A DNA stretch of 54,023 bases from Mucilaginibacter sp. (GCF_025362475.1 NZ_JANYGH010000009.1:1-54023); one strand, 5' to 3'. Counted from the stretch's first letter, positions 42,563 to 51,760 are shown. Translations and numbers: made by a program. The notes: generated by a model from the letters alone, not told the origin.

Positions 42563-43513
42563 CTATTTTTTAAACGGCGACTTGATCCATCGTTTAAACC
42601 TACGGCGCAGTGTTTTGTCTTTTTTACGGCCAACTACATTAAACTCGCGACTTAAAGTAATATAATCGGCCTGTTTTTGCGGCACCATGTAAACAGGATG
42701 CGTTATTTGGCCAATTTCAACAACGGGAATGTTTGACTCCGCGCTATCGGCATGGGTAGTATGTGTTGCATTTACGCCAAAGCCTATGTTGCTGATCAGG
42801 TTATGGTTGGGTATAATGGATAAACTGTTGTTAAAAAAATTGGTGAAAGTTAGCTGATAATCCCACGTATCTATCAAGCCGCCTTTCATCTCCTTAAAAA
42901 TCTCCTCCCATGCATCAACTATTAACGGCTCGTCAAAAATATTTGATAATACGCTACGCACATCATTTTCATCATATCGCGAAAGGTTTTTATCGTACTC
43001 TTTCCAAACGCGTCGCCAGCCGGCCCATCCCCAAACATGTGTCATATTTGAATAATAATAGCTGGCATCGCCCCATATTTTACCTCCCTGCAGATTACTG
43101 CCACCTATATGCCTTATACGTGTATCAAAGCGATACTTTTCAAGCAGTTCGTCACAATATTTAAAAAAAGTATCTGCCGGCAGGCAATCATCTTCCAGGA
43201 TAATTCCTTCATCCTCATGCGAAAAAAACCAATCGAGCGCAGATGATACGCCATTTTTACAGCCTGCATTAACATCCTTAAAGAGCGTTTGCACCTGGCA
43301 GTCCCAATCTATTTCACTTACAATGGCCCTGGCCTGTTTACATAACTCAGCCTCGTTGGGCTTTGTTACCCGTGGCCCATCGGCAGCTATATAAAGGCGA
43401 GGCGGCTTCGCCTTCCGTATCTGGCTAAAAACCCTTTTGGTGGTATCGGGCCGGTTAAATATGATAAATAATACCGCCGATTTTGTTGAACTATTAGCAA
43501 TAGCTGTTTCCAT
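42563..43513 (-). CDS. Glycosyltransferase (nucleotide-diphospho-sugar transferase fold)
   Basis: GT-A-type transferase of 316 residues. It begins with AVLFIIFNRPDTTKRVFSQI and RLYIAADGPR, has the GVSSALDWFFSHEDEGIILEDDCLP region with EDD as the likely metal-binding motif, and WGWAGWRRVWKEYD further on. The C-terminus is basic (RRRFKRWIKSPFKK). The first gene of a surface-polysaccharide block; its sugar is unknown. It converges on the barrel gene. Confidence 0.85.
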   Translation of the reverse strand: METAIANSSTKSAVLFIIFNRPDTTKRVFSQIRKAKPPRLYIAADGPRVTKPNEAELCKQARAIVSEIDWDCQVQTLFKDVNAGCKNGVSSALDWFFSHEDEGIILEDDCLPADTFFKYCDELLEKYRFDTRIRHIGGSNLQGGKIWGDASYYYSNMTHVWGWAGWRRVWKEYDKNLSRYDENDVRSVLSNIFDEPLIVDAWEEIFKEMKGGLIDTWDYQLTFTNFFNNSLSIIPNHNLISNIGFGVNATHTTHADSAESNIPVVEIGQITHPVYMVPQKQADYITLSREFNVVGRKKDKTLRRRFKRWIKSPFKK

Positions 43514-43575
43514 ACTGCAAATATTGGTTATTTTGATTTAAATACGCTAATAGGTAAGGCTAAACAACCAAACCC

Positions 43576-44172
43576 TTATGCAGTAAATATTCTCTCGGAG
43601 TTTGCACCCTGGTAGGCTGTTATACCCAATCTGTCAATTTCAATATGCTTGTCCATTACCATTAAATAGTTTTTTATATCCCATTCAATAGGCGTGTCAT
43701 TAACAAGTGAAAAATCTATACTATTAATGGTATCCAAAAACAGCCGTTTTTTTAAACAATAAAAAAAAGTATGATAGCCGTTCCCCTCAAAAACATCATC
43801 ATCGTTTTTAAAGATACTGTCGAATTTATGCTGAAGCTCTATTACCTTTTCAAAAAAATAACTGTCGTCAATTATATATTTACCAGAAAGCTTAATGATA
43901 GGTTCAGAATCTTTTAATGTTGATCCCTCAAGAAAAACCCTCAAATGATTTAACTCATTTAGTCCCTTATTAGGGTACAGATTTCCCTCTGTGCTGTAAA
44001 CAGTATTGTATTGATCGAGATATTCTTCTTTTTCAGATACACATTCCAATACAGTGTAAGAATTGAAAAGATGCGAGTATTTTAAACAAGTTTCAATGGA
44101 GTCGATATATTGCTGCTTCCTGCGCTCATATTGTTCAGGAATATTGGCAGTAGTAATTATTACATGGCTCAT
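43576..44172 (-). CDS. Putative glycosyltransferase-like protein in polysaccharide block
   Basis: A 198-residue protein from the ATG at 44172 (MSHVIITTANIPEQYERRKQ); a TTG 15 bases upstream would add five residues. A hydrophobic first strand followed by ANIPEQYERRKQQY and the later IIKLSGKYII motif recall small transferases of capsule and LPS gene sets. No DXD motif with certainty (NDDDVFEGNG is a candidate). It is between two transport and transferase genes on the same strand. Function is a guess from context. Confidence 0.6.
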   Translation of the reverse strand: MSHVIITTANIPEQYERRKQQYIDSIETCLKYSHLFNSYTVLECVSEKEEYLDQYNTVYSTEGNLYPNKGLNELNHLRVFLEGSTLKDSEPIIKLSGKYIIDDSYFFEKVIELQHKFDSIFKNDDDVFEGNGYHTFFYCLKKRLFLDTINSIDFSLVNDTPIEWDIKNYLMVMDKHIEIDRLGITAYQGANSERIFTA

Positions 44173-44240
44173 GCAAACAACAATCAATTAATGTTTTATA
44201 AATAGATGTAAGCTGTAAAAACAGCATAATATAATAACTC

Positions 44241-46100
44241 TTACTTGCTTGTATTATTTTCCCCGCCATCGTTAAAGGCCTGCATTTCTATCAATCTTTT
44301 GTAAATACCGTTCTTTAACAGCAACCCCTGGTGCGAGCCCTGCTCCGCGACACAGCCATTTTCAAGCACGATGATCAAATCGGCATTTTGAATAGTACTT
44401 AAACGATGGGCAATGATCAGCGAGGTGCGGTTTTTCATTAAATTGTTTAACGCGTCTTGCACCAGTTTTTCAGATTCAGTATCCAGTGCCGATGTAGCTT
44501 CATCAAGTAACATAATAGGCGGATTGCTCAATACGGCCCGTGCAATGCAGATGCGTTGCCTTTGTCCGCCAGACAGTTTTGAGCCACGATCACCTGTATT
44601 AGTTTGGTAACCGTTATCGGTTTCAATAATAAAGTTGTGTGCATTAGCTATTTTAGCTGCCGCCTCTACCTGTTCCTGTGTTACATCAGGCTTGCCAAAA
44701 GCTATATTATTAAATATGGTGTCATTAAACAGGATAGACTCCTGGTTAACAAAGCCCATCAGCGCACGCAAAGATGTTGTTTTTAGTTCCTTAATTTCAT
44801 GATCATCTATCATGATACGACCACTTTGAGGTTCAATAAAACGGGGGATCATATCCATAAGTGTTGATTTACCACCGCCTGATGGGCCTACCAGTGCTAT
44901 TGTTTTACCTTTGGGTAAAGTAAGATTGATGTTTTTTAACACATCTTTTTCCTTATACGCAAAAGAAACGTTTTCAAACCTGATAGCATCCTTAAAGTCA
45001 TCAACAGCAATTGCATCCGGGGCATCTACAATCATTGGTTTCTCATCTATAAGCGCCAATATGCGTTCGCCGGCAACAAGTCCCGAATGGATGTTGCTGA
45101 ACGAATCGCCGATGGCTTTGGCCGGCCGCATTAATTGCGAGAACAAGGCTATGTAAGCAATAAAATCGCCGGGACTAAGTGCTGATGTATTATTAAAAAT
45201 AAGATACCCTCCATAAAGCACCACAAATGAGATCATGGTTACCGATAATGTTTCGGAAACCGGCGAGGCAAGTTGTTGGCGCTTTGACATCGCCCTGGTT
45301 ATCTTTGAATATTTTACATTTTCATCATCAAACCGCTTGATGCTAAAATCGGTAGCGTTAAATGCTTTGATAATTTTAATGCCGGATAAGGCCTCATCAA
45401 GTTGGCTTATCATATTGGCATATGAATTTTGTGCTTCAATAGCCTGTGAACGTAGCTTTTTTACAATACGGGAAATTAACAAGCCAGCCACCGGCAATAT
45501 AAGCAGCGAAATAAGGGTAAGCTTTGCCGATATCATAAACAGCCATACCAGGTAACCAATTAACAAAAGGGGTTCTTTAAAAACCACCTGGAGGGTCCCC
45601 GTTACAGAAAACTGCACAGTTTGAACTTCAGATGCTATTTTAGACATGATATCGCCTTTACGCTCATTGCTAAAATACCCCATATGCAAACTCATTACGT
45701 TATCAAATACAGCTTTACGAATACGAAGCAAGGTATGTATACGCAGGCTTTCCATAATGCGCTGAGACAGGTATCTAAATATGTTACCTAAAAATACCGC
45801 CACCACTATTACACCGCATACAAATTTCAGTGCAAACCATTTTCCATAATCATTAATAAAATGGGCGGTATAATATTTAAACCACCCGGTTATATCAAAG
45901 GTGGATATATCTTTAGCCGCTTTAACGGCGGCTAAAGGATCGGTTTTGCTACTCCCCAGAAACAACGTATTAAGCAAAGGCCCCAGCAATCCCAATACTG
46001 ACGTACTAAAAAGAACATATAATAGCGTAAAAAATATATATGGGATAGCAAATTTCTCTATCGGTTTGGCAAATGAGAGCAGCCTGAAATAAATTTTCAT
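44241..46100 (-). CDS. MsbA-type ABC exporter (lipid or glycolipid flippase)
   Basis: Fused membrane-ATPase half transporter of 619 residues. Six membrane helices span about residues 10-330. ATPase marks: ALVGPSGGGKSTLMD (Walker A), FVNQESILFNDTIFNNIAFG (Q-loop), KLSGGQRQRICIARA (signature), IMLLDEATSALD (Walker B) and the IIAHRLSTIQNAD switch histidine. The place among glycosyltransferase genes supports export of lipid A-core or a lipid-linked oligosaccharide. Symbol withheld because several paralogues exist in Bacteroidota. Confidence 0.93.
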   Translation of the reverse strand: MKIYFRLLSFAKPIEKFAIPYIFFTLLYVLFSTSVLGLLGPLLNTLFLGSSKTDPLAAVKAAKDISTFDITGWFKYYTAHFINDYGKWFALKFVCGVIVVAVFLGNIFRYLSQRIMESLRIHTLLRIRKAVFDNVMSLHMGYFSNERKGDIMSKIASEVQTVQFSVTGTLQVVFKEPLLLIGYLVWLFMISAKLTLISLLILPVAGLLISRIVKKLRSQAIEAQNSYANMISQLDEALSGIKIIKAFNATDFSIKRFDDENVKYSKITRAMSKRQQLASPVSETLSVTMISFVVLYGGYLIFNNTSALSPGDFIAYIALFSQLMRPAKAIGDSFSNIHSGLVAGERILALIDEKPMIVDAPDAIAVDDFKDAIRFENVSFAYKEKDVLKNINLTLPKGKTIALVGPSGGGKSTLMDMIPRFIEPQSGRIMIDDHEIKELKTTSLRALMGFVNQESILFNDTIFNNIAFGKPDVTQEQVEAAAKIANAHNFIIETDNGYQTNTGDRGSKLSGGQRQRICIARAVLSNPPIMLLDEATSALDTESEKLVQDALNNLMKNRTSLIIAHRLSTIQNADLIIVLENGCVAEQGSHQGLLLKNGIYKRLIEMQAFNDGGENNTSK

Positions 46101-46191
46101 TTAAAGTATTTATAAAAATGTGAAATTATACAAAATAAGGCATACTTAGCTTTAAAGGTGCATAATGATTAATGTCTGCTACCAAGGGCAG

Positions 46192-47280
46192 TTATATAAC
46201 AGATTTATATATGTTTAACGTATTATTAACGCAGTTTTTTTGCGTAAAAAGCTGCAGCCTTTGCTGCCCGTTTTTAACAAGCTCCTGCCTTAAATCATTA
46301 TTATATAAAACGTTGGTTACTGCGCCGGCTATGGCGGCTTTATCGAGCGGATCGAAGTATTCGGCTGCATTGCCGGCAACTTCGGGCAAGCTGGTGGTAT
46401 TGCTGCATGCTACCGGGCAATTATTGGCAAAGGCCTCCAGCAGTGGCAAACCAAAGCCTTCCTGTAATGATGGAAATACAAATAGTTGGGCCTGTTGATA
46501 TATTTGCTGTAACTCTGCCTCGGTAGCAGTTAGCTGCCTGCATTTATCTGCAATTCCAAGTTTAGTTAGCAAATCACGGTCGGTTTGGTTAAAGCTGCCG
46601 CCCCCAACACATAACAGGTTCAAATCTTTACCATTTTGTAAAACAGGAGTTATTGACTCTGCGAAAAGGGCAAAGTTTTTATAATAAGCTCTATCGCCAA
46701 CGTACAATATATAATTGCCCGGAAGCGATAAACTGGCTGGCGGTAAAACGTTCTGGTTGTACCCATGATGCACTACGCTTATTTTAGCATTCGTCCCCGG
46801 AAAAAATTTCACTATATCGCTTTTAGTATGCTGTGATATGGTAATTATAGCGTCGGCGTTTTCAATCATCTGCCTTTTACGTGCAATAATAATATCCGCA
46901 TCAGGAAAAAAAGCAGGGAACTGCTCATGGATCATGTCATGAACGGTTATCACAAAGGGCTTTTTAAGGTCTGTTAAAAGATCTGTATCGTAGTAAGTGG
47001 GATGAAAAACATCAAAGTTATTTGCCTTTATCAGCAAATTGGAGTACCGCTTGTTCCACCTATAGGTACGGCTGTTATGGCCTTTAAAAAAAGCTTTCCC
47101 TACTGCATTGTTTAAAGGAAGGGCTAAGTTTTTAATATATTCATTTTCGGAATACAAGGCTCCTATTGTGCATTTTGTGCCGGAAATTTCATTGAAGCCC
47201 CGGTTCAAATTTGCAAAATACCGGGTGATGCCGCCGTATTTTTGAGAGGAAAAGTATTGATGATCAAATAATATTTTCAA
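46192..47280 (-). CDS. Glycosyltransferase family 4 (group 1)
   Basis: GT-B transferase of 362 residues. N-terminus KILFDHQYFSSQKYGGITRYF is the typical opening of this branch. The C-terminal nucleotide-sugar domain has YILYVGDRAYYKNF and the E-x7-E motif in SLQEGFGLPLLEAF. The start is TTG at 47280: the conserved domain begins there and no ATG lies nearby. A TAAATTTG box is found 67 bases upstream. It probably adds a hexose, perhaps mannose, to a surface glycan. Confidence 0.88.
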   Translation of the reverse strand: MKILFDHQYFSSQKYGGITRYFANLNRGFNEISGTKCTIGALYSENEYIKNLALPLNNAVGKAFFKGHNSRTYRWNKRYSNLLIKANNFDVFHPTYYDTDLLTDLKKPFVITVHDMIHEQFPAFFPDADIIIARKRQMIENADAIITISQHTKSDIVKFFPGTNAKISVVHHGYNQNVLPPASLSLPGNYILYVGDRAYYKNFALFAESITPVLQNGKDLNLLCVGGGSFNQTDRDLLTKLGIADKCRQLTATEAELQQIYQQAQLFVFPSLQEGFGLPLLEAFANNCPVACSNTTSLPEVAGNAAEYFDPLDKAAIAGAVTNVLYNNDLRQELVKNGQQRLQLFTQKNCVNNTLNIYKSVI

Positions 47281-47346
47281 CAGTTTTTATTTAGATGTTT
47301 TTATTTTGAACCATTGTTCTATTTTTAGCCGATTAAAACCTTGTTG

Positions 47347-47354
47347 CAAATTTA
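47347..47354 (-). promoter_or_regulatory. GT4 -7 box TAAATTTG
   Basis: The minus strand reads TAAATTTG, 66 bases before the TTG start; it sits 9 bases before the divergent GT2 start on the other strand. Confidence 0.4.
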
Positions 47355-47363
47355 AGTAATAGT

Positions 47364-48107
47364 ATGATGCTAAACGCGAAAGAAGAAGTTATAGCTGCAA
47401 ACAGCAAGCTTATATCGGTTATCGTTGTTACCTACAACGCGGCTAAAACATTGCAAACCTGTCTTAACAGCATCTTCGCGCAAACCTACCCTGCTATTGA
47501 ACTAATTATTGTTGACGGCAATAGTACCGATGGCACTAAGGAAATTTTAGAAGCCAATAACAGCCGTATCAATTACTGGATAAGCGAACCTGATAAGGGC
47601 ATTTACGACGCCATGACCAAAGCACTAAAAAAAGCTACAGGCCAATGGATCTATTTTTTAGGCGCCGATGATGAATTACTGCCCGATTTTTCAACCATGG
47701 TTGGCGCGCTATCATCACCTAACAGGGTTTATTATGCCAGTGTGCTTACCCGGCACCTTAAACCATTAGGCAAGGTATCTGATTATTACCTGGCCAAGCT
47801 GGGCATAATTCAACAATCAATAATTTACCCCAAACTGGCTTTTGAAAAACATAGTTATAACTTAAAATACAAATCATCGGCCGATTTTGCTTTTAACATG
47901 ACTTGTTTTGGTGATAAAGAGCTGGAGTTTTATTACCTTGATTATGTAATAGCAAAGTTTGCAGATGGAGGCATGTCAAGCCACTATAAAGATGTAGTTT
48001 TTGAAAAAGACAAACCTTTTCTTATTCTCAAAAACTTTGGCCCTAAGCTATGGTTCCGTTTTATGTTCAGGAAATTAAAAGGCAAAGCCCGGTCAATTGC
48101 CGGCTAA
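47364..48107 (+). CDS. Glycosyltransferase family 2
   Basis: GT-A transferase of 247 residues of the WcaA type. It has LISVIVVTYNAAKTLQTCL, the VDGNSTDGTKE loop, SEPDKGIYDAMTKAL and FLGADDELLP, where GADD replaces DXD as is usual in this branch. It is the only plus-strand gene in the block and converges on the next gene with a 15-base overlap of coding sequences. Confidence 0.92.
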   Translation: MMLNAKEEVIAANSKLISVIVVTYNAAKTLQTCLNSIFAQTYPAIELIIVDGNSTDGTKEILEANNSRINYWISEPDKGIYDAMTKALKKATGQWIYFLGADDELLPDFSTMVGALSSPNRVYYASVLTRHLKPLGKVSDYYLAKLGIIQQSIIYPKLAFEKHSYNLKYKSSADFAFNMTCFGDKELEFYYLDYVIAKFADGGMSSHYKDVVFEKDKPFLILKNFGPKLWFRFMFRKLKGKARSIAG

Positions 48108-49154
48108 AACATCGTGGTACAATTGTAAATATTGCTGTGCTGTTGTATCCCAGTTATATTGGGCAGCATGCGCCATTACTTTTGCCGATGTATCCTGTTC
48201 ATAGAAATGGCGTAAACCAATACTTAAAACCTGTTGCATCGCTTCCGGCTCAAAACTTTCAAAATAATAGGCTGCATCACCTGCAATTTCTGGCAGCGAT
48301 GTACGGGTCGACACAAAAACAGGCTTACCAAAGTGCATGGCCTCAATCACCGGCAAGCCAAAACCCTCGGCTATGGACGGAAATACAAAGGCTTCGCAAT
48401 TTTTATAATACCATGCCTTATCATCGTCAGATACCGGTCCAAGTATTTTTACTCTATCGGCAACGCCGTGTTTTTTTGCCTCTGCTTTTATCTGATCAAC
48501 ATACGGCGTAATAATGCCGGCTATTATCAGCTCATGATCATTACCTACCAATAGCGCGGGCAGTACGTGAAAATTCTTTTTGGCCGATATAATACCTATA
48601 GCAAACAGAAACTTTTTTTGCGGTAGATATTTAGGCTGATGCCCATGCTTTAATTCCAATTTCTCAGCACCGTTATAAATAACGCTAATCCTATTAGCAA
48701 TATCAGGGAAATAGTTGAGTATATCATTGGCAGCAAATTGTGATATAGCGACTATCCGTTCGCACTTGTAAATCCGCTCGCCCAACTTTTTAATATATGT
48801 ATTTAATTTTTCTGCGCTCACGTTTTCATGTACCTGGTTGATATCATGAATGGTGAGGATCTTTTTTTCGCCCCAAACCTTTTTTGGCTTTAGCCTCGAC
48901 ATTTGGTCTGTAAAATGAAAAAGCTTTATTTTTTTATAGTTGACAAAAAAGAATTTGTGATACTTTTTAAGATACATTTTATCCACTGCCTCATTATCAA
49001 ACTCTTTGGTATTGTGATGTAAAAAGAAATTTAACTTAAACCGAGGATCGTCGGCCTTTATCAATGCATGCCCCAAACTTTTACCAAAATGATATAATCC
49101 CGTATTGGGATAACGCATGGAATCCAGTGTTATTAAAATATTGGTTTCATTCAT
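48093..49154 (-). CDS. Glycosyltransferase family 4 (group 1)
   Basis: GT-B transferase of 353 residues. Visible parts: KKILTIHDINQVHEN, CERIVAISQFAANDIL, FLFAIGIISAKKNFHVLPALL, and the E-x7-E motif in SIAEGFGLPVIEAM. Similar in layout to the family 4 gene at 46.2 kb. Its 3' end overlaps the 3' end of the GT2 gene by 15 bases on the opposite strand. A TAATTTTG box is found 163 bases upstream. Confidence 0.92.
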   Translation of the reverse strand: MNETNILITLDSMRYPNTGLYHFGKSLGHALIKADDPRFKLNFFLHHNTKEFDNEAVDKMYLKKYHKFFFVNYKKIKLFHFTDQMSRLKPKKVWGEKKILTIHDINQVHENVSAEKLNTYIKKLGERIYKCERIVAISQFAANDILNYFPDIANRISVIYNGAEKLELKHGHQPKYLPQKKFLFAIGIISAKKNFHVLPALLVGNDHELIIAGIITPYVDQIKAEAKKHGVADRVKILGPVSDDDKAWYYKNCEAFVFPSIAEGFGLPVIEAMHFGKPVFVSTRTSLPEIAGDAAYYFESFEPEAMQQVLSIGLRHFYEQDTSAKVMAHAAQYNWDTTAQQYLQLYHDVLAGN

Positions 49155-49317
49155 CTGTACAATAATAGGTAGCGTGTTGTGCTGTTTTATAAAAATTTAC
49201 GGCTGATGTTTTAATACATGTACTGGCTAATACCGGTACAAAAGCCATACCTGTTTTAGCACTCACCATACAGCCAAGTGTCATCAATTATAGAGCCCGT
49301 TGTAATTATGCGTAAGG

Positions 49318-49325
49318 CAAAATTA
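49318..49325 (-). promoter_or_regulatory. GT4 -7 box TAATTTTG
   Basis: The minus strand reads TAATTTTG, matching TANNTTTG, giving a leader of about 155 bases to the ATG at 49154. Confidence 0.35.
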
Positions 49326-49633
49326 CATTTTACAGTTTGCTCCATTTTTTTGCATGCCGTTATGCTAACGTCAACTATCAGTTATGATCATTGTTTTGCA
49401 AAGCGTGGTTACCAAACGCAAAAGTTTTTTGTCTAACAAAAGCTTCTTTTAAGCCCTATACGCATATCAATGGCTATCTGCTACAATTTGTTTACCTGCA
49501 TTAAAATTGCAACAGCTTACATGCGGCAACCTGCGGATAAAACTGCATATTATTATTTTTACAGTTGGGCCACACAATACTACTGCAGATACCCTCAATA
49601 CGATATAAGGGAAGGTATTTTTTTTCGCACTAA

Positions 49634-49668
49634 CACAGATACACAAGTATTTTGATTATGTATCTGTG
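49634..49668. repeat. Inverted repeat CACAGATACA/TGTATCTGTG
   Basis: Perfect 10-base arms (49634-49643 and 49659-49668) around a 15-base centre in the gene-free stretch before the GT9 gene end. No T-run, so probably not a terminator. Confidence 0.45.
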
Positions 49669-49705
49669 CAAAATTACTTATAGCAGAACAGCGATGGCCT
49701 GCCTC

Positions 49706-49722
49706 CATTTAAACTTTAAATG
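49706..49722. repeat. Exact palindrome CATTTAAA-C-TTTAAATG
   Basis: Arms of 8 bases with a single central base. Just to its right CCTGGCAA (49730-49737) and TTGCCAGG (49760-49767) form another stem around the GT9 stop codon. Confidence 0.35.
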
Positions 49723-49753
49723 CGGTATGCCTGGCAACGGCCCAGCTTGTTAT

Positions 49754-50749
49754 TTATTTTTGCCAGGTGGCTATTTTTTCGGCCACTATATCAACCGTAA
49801 TCTGGCTTATGGTAGCTGTATTACTTTCCAGGTATCCCGCCTTAACACCCAATGGTGCCCAACGCCCCGGATGGATCGGCCTTACCGATGGAAATAAACC
49901 CAATGTATTAATACCACCCATAGCCGCCAGGTGCAAAGGACCTGTTCCCGATGCAATCAATCCATCGGCATGGCTTATAAAAGCTATCAATTGCGGCAAG
50001 GTCATTTTACCTGTCATATCTGTTACAGTTGCCGGCAGCGTTTTAATCCAATCGGCCAGTAACAGTTTTTCTTTGTCTGATCCTGTTATAATAATATTGT
50101 ATTTATCAGCAGACAAAGCATGAATGAGCTCTTCAAAATTATTAAGCCCCCACTCCATACCACTGCCATGGGATTTTGGGTGGATGATAAGATTAAATTT
50201 ATCAACAGGAAGTTTTTTTGCTAATTCGTCAGGAAGCAAGGTTTTGCTTTCAAAACTAATATGACTGACAATATTCTGTAGCGACGGCACCAATTTTAGC
50301 CCTAAGGCTTTTAATAATATAAGATTTAGCTGAGCTTCATGCAGATCTGATTTTTTACGACTTAGTTTTACCAGTTTATTACAGGTAAACCAATGAAACA
50401 CCCTGTTGGTGGTACCTATTCTTAATTTTATCCCGGCTGCCTTTGCTATTTCGGCAACATGTTTATTAGGGAAAACGTGGATAATAGCATCAATTTTTTT
50501 ACTTTTCAAGTAAAGAGCCTGCTCATTTTGCGGCAACTTCTTTATCTCATCGTAGTTGATAAAAATATCTACGGCAGCACAGGTGTTTATAACCGGCTGG
50601 GTATATGTACGGCCCAAAAATGAAACAACGGCTCCCGGAATTAGCTCTTTTATGTAGGCTGCCATGGGCAGGGTAAGCACCACATCACCAATGGCATCAG
50701 TCCGGCTGATTAATATATGCTGTATTTTTTTTTGTTCGGATTGGGGCAT
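49754..50749 (-). CDS. Glycosyltransferase family 9 (heptosyltransferase-like)
   Basis: Heptosyltransferase-type GT-B enzyme of 331 residues that extends the LPS core. The N-terminal ILISRTDAIGDVVLTLPMAAYI is the family opening (R-x-D-x-x-GD), LIIHPKSHGSGMEWG gives the central lysine region, and ASGTGPLHLAAMGG is the conserved C-terminal nucleotide-binding motif. Divergent from meaB with a 114-base gap or more. Confidence 0.94.
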   Translation of the reverse strand: MPQSEQKKIQHILISRTDAIGDVVLTLPMAAYIKELIPGAVVSFLGRTYTQPVINTCAAVDIFINYDEIKKLPQNEQALYLKSKKIDAIIHVFPNKHVAEIAKAAGIKLRIGTTNRVFHWFTCNKLVKLSRKKSDLHEAQLNLILLKALGLKLVPSLQNIVSHISFESKTLLPDELAKKLPVDKFNLIIHPKSHGSGMEWGLNNFEELIHALSADKYNIIITGSDKEKLLLADWIKTLPATVTDMTGKMTLPQLIAFISHADGLIASGTGPLHLAAMGGINTLGLFPSVRPIHPGRWAPLGVKAGYLESNTATISQITVDIVAEKIATWQK

Positions 50750-50861
50750 TGTGCTTATGATTGCATATTTACAGGCAAATTAACCGCTGTACAACTGCAA
50801 TAATAAAGATTAAATTGCCTTATGTAATGATAATTTTCGTCATTTGCAGTTACAAACATAA

Positions 50862-50894
50862 ATGTGGCAACTGTTTTTACCCAACCGGCAATGA
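50862..50894 (+). CDS. Ten-codon upstream reading frame overlapping the meaB start
   Basis: ATG at 50862 opens a 10-residue frame MWQLFLPNRQ that ends in TGA overlapping the meaB ATG at 50891 (ATGA). It could couple or tune meaB translation. It may also be chance; there is no other support. Confidence 0.25.
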   Translation: MWQLFLPNRQ

Positions 50895-51760
50895 TTAATT
50901 ACAGCGACTTTAAGCAGGTGGCGCGAGCCCTAACCATTGTTGAAAATGACCTGGCCGAAAGTAACGTACTGTTAAAGAGCCTTACATTTAATAAACCCAC
51001 CCCTATTATTGGTATTACCGGCCCGCCTGGGGCCGGCAAAAGCACCCTTGTTAACGCGTTGATAGATGTGCTTTTAAAGGATGGCAGCAAAATAGCTGTA
51101 CTGGCTATTGACCCAACCTCGCCATTTAACTTTGGATCATTGCTTGGCGACAGAATAAGGATGGCATCGCATTTTAACCATCCCGGTGTTTTTATACGTT
51201 CGTTGGCTACCCGGGGCTCATTAGGCGGCCTATCTGCCAAAACCATCGAGATGGCCGATGTATTACGGGCAGCCGGATTTGATTATGTATTGATTGAGAC
51301 AGTTGGTGTTGGCCAATCAGAAATTGAGATAACCGGGCTGGCTGATATTACCCTTGTGGTACTGGTACCCGAAGCTGGTGATGAGATCCAGCATATTAAA
51401 TCGGGCCTTATGGAAATTGCCGACGCGTTTATTATTAATAAAGCCGACAGGGCTGACGCTGACATTTTTGCAAACAACTTAAAAAAAATATTAACTCAAA
51501 AGAAACATGAGCAACCACCTGTTTTCAAAACCATCGCATCACAAGCAAATGGGATTAAGGAGGTTGCGGATTTCATCAAGACATCATCAAACTTTAAAAA
51601 CAAACGCCGCGAAATATTACTGGCAGAAAAAGCGTACAAACTAATCCAGCATAAATTAACCCAACACATTGATAAAAAAAAGCTTCAGCAAGATGTTGCT
51701 GAAGCTTCGGAAAAAGGAAATTTTAACCTGTACAATTTTGTGGACACGTACATAAGGTAG
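50891..51760 (+). CDS. meaB: Methylmalonyl-CoA mutase-associated GTPase MeaB
   Basis: G3E-family GTPase that protects and loads methylmalonyl-CoA mutase with adenosylcobalamin. From the ATG at 50891 it has 289 residues; a GTG at 50864 in the same frame would add nine. Marks: ITGPPGAGKSTLVNALI (P-loop at 43-51), AIDPTSPFNFGSLLGDRIRM, VFIRSLATRGSLGGLSAKT, ETVGVGQSE and NKADRAD. The mutase genes are not in the window. Its 3' end contains a hairpin that serves the opposite strand. Confidence 0.95.
   Translation: MINYSDFKQVARALTIVENDLAESNVLLKSLTFNKPTPIIGITGPPGAGKSTLVNALIDVLLKDGSKIAVLAIDPTSPFNFGSLLGDRIRMASHFNHPGVFIRSLATRGSLGGLSAKTIEMADVLRAAGFDYVLIETVGVGQSEIEITGLADITLVVLVPEAGDEIQHIKSGLMEIADAFIINKADRADADIFANNLKKILTQKKHEQPPVFKTIASQANGIKEVADFIKTSSNFKNKRREILLAEKAYKLIQHKLTQHIDKKKLQQDVAEASEKGNFNLYNFVDTYIR
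51674..51707 (-). terminator. Terminator of the Xaa-Pro aminopeptidase gene, inside meaB
   Basis: Perfect 12-base stem AAGCTTCAGCAA (51680-51691) with TTGCTGAAGCTT (51696-51707), tetraloop GATG. On the minus strand it is followed by six more T after the stem. It lies 88 bases after the aminopeptidase stop and is within the meaB coding sequence, where it encodes KLQQDVAEAS. Confidence 0.75.

Larger units (their letters stand above)
49155..49753. other. Longest gene-free stretch (599 bases), with several dyads
   Basis: No gene that I can support. A 61-codon frame at 49470-49655 has no recognisable pattern and no start signals. The stretch contains the promoter of the GT4 gene at the left, an inverted repeat at 49634-49668 and an exact palindrome at 49706-49722. 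Confidence 0.55.

Noticed and set aside
48050..48511. 153-codon plus-strand frame continuing past the GT2 gene
   Set aside because: Lies in another frame opposite the conserved GT4 domain; not a fusion partner of GT2.
49470..49655. 61-codon open frame as a gene
   Set aside because: No family pattern, no promoter or ribosome signal, and composition unlike the neighbouring genes.
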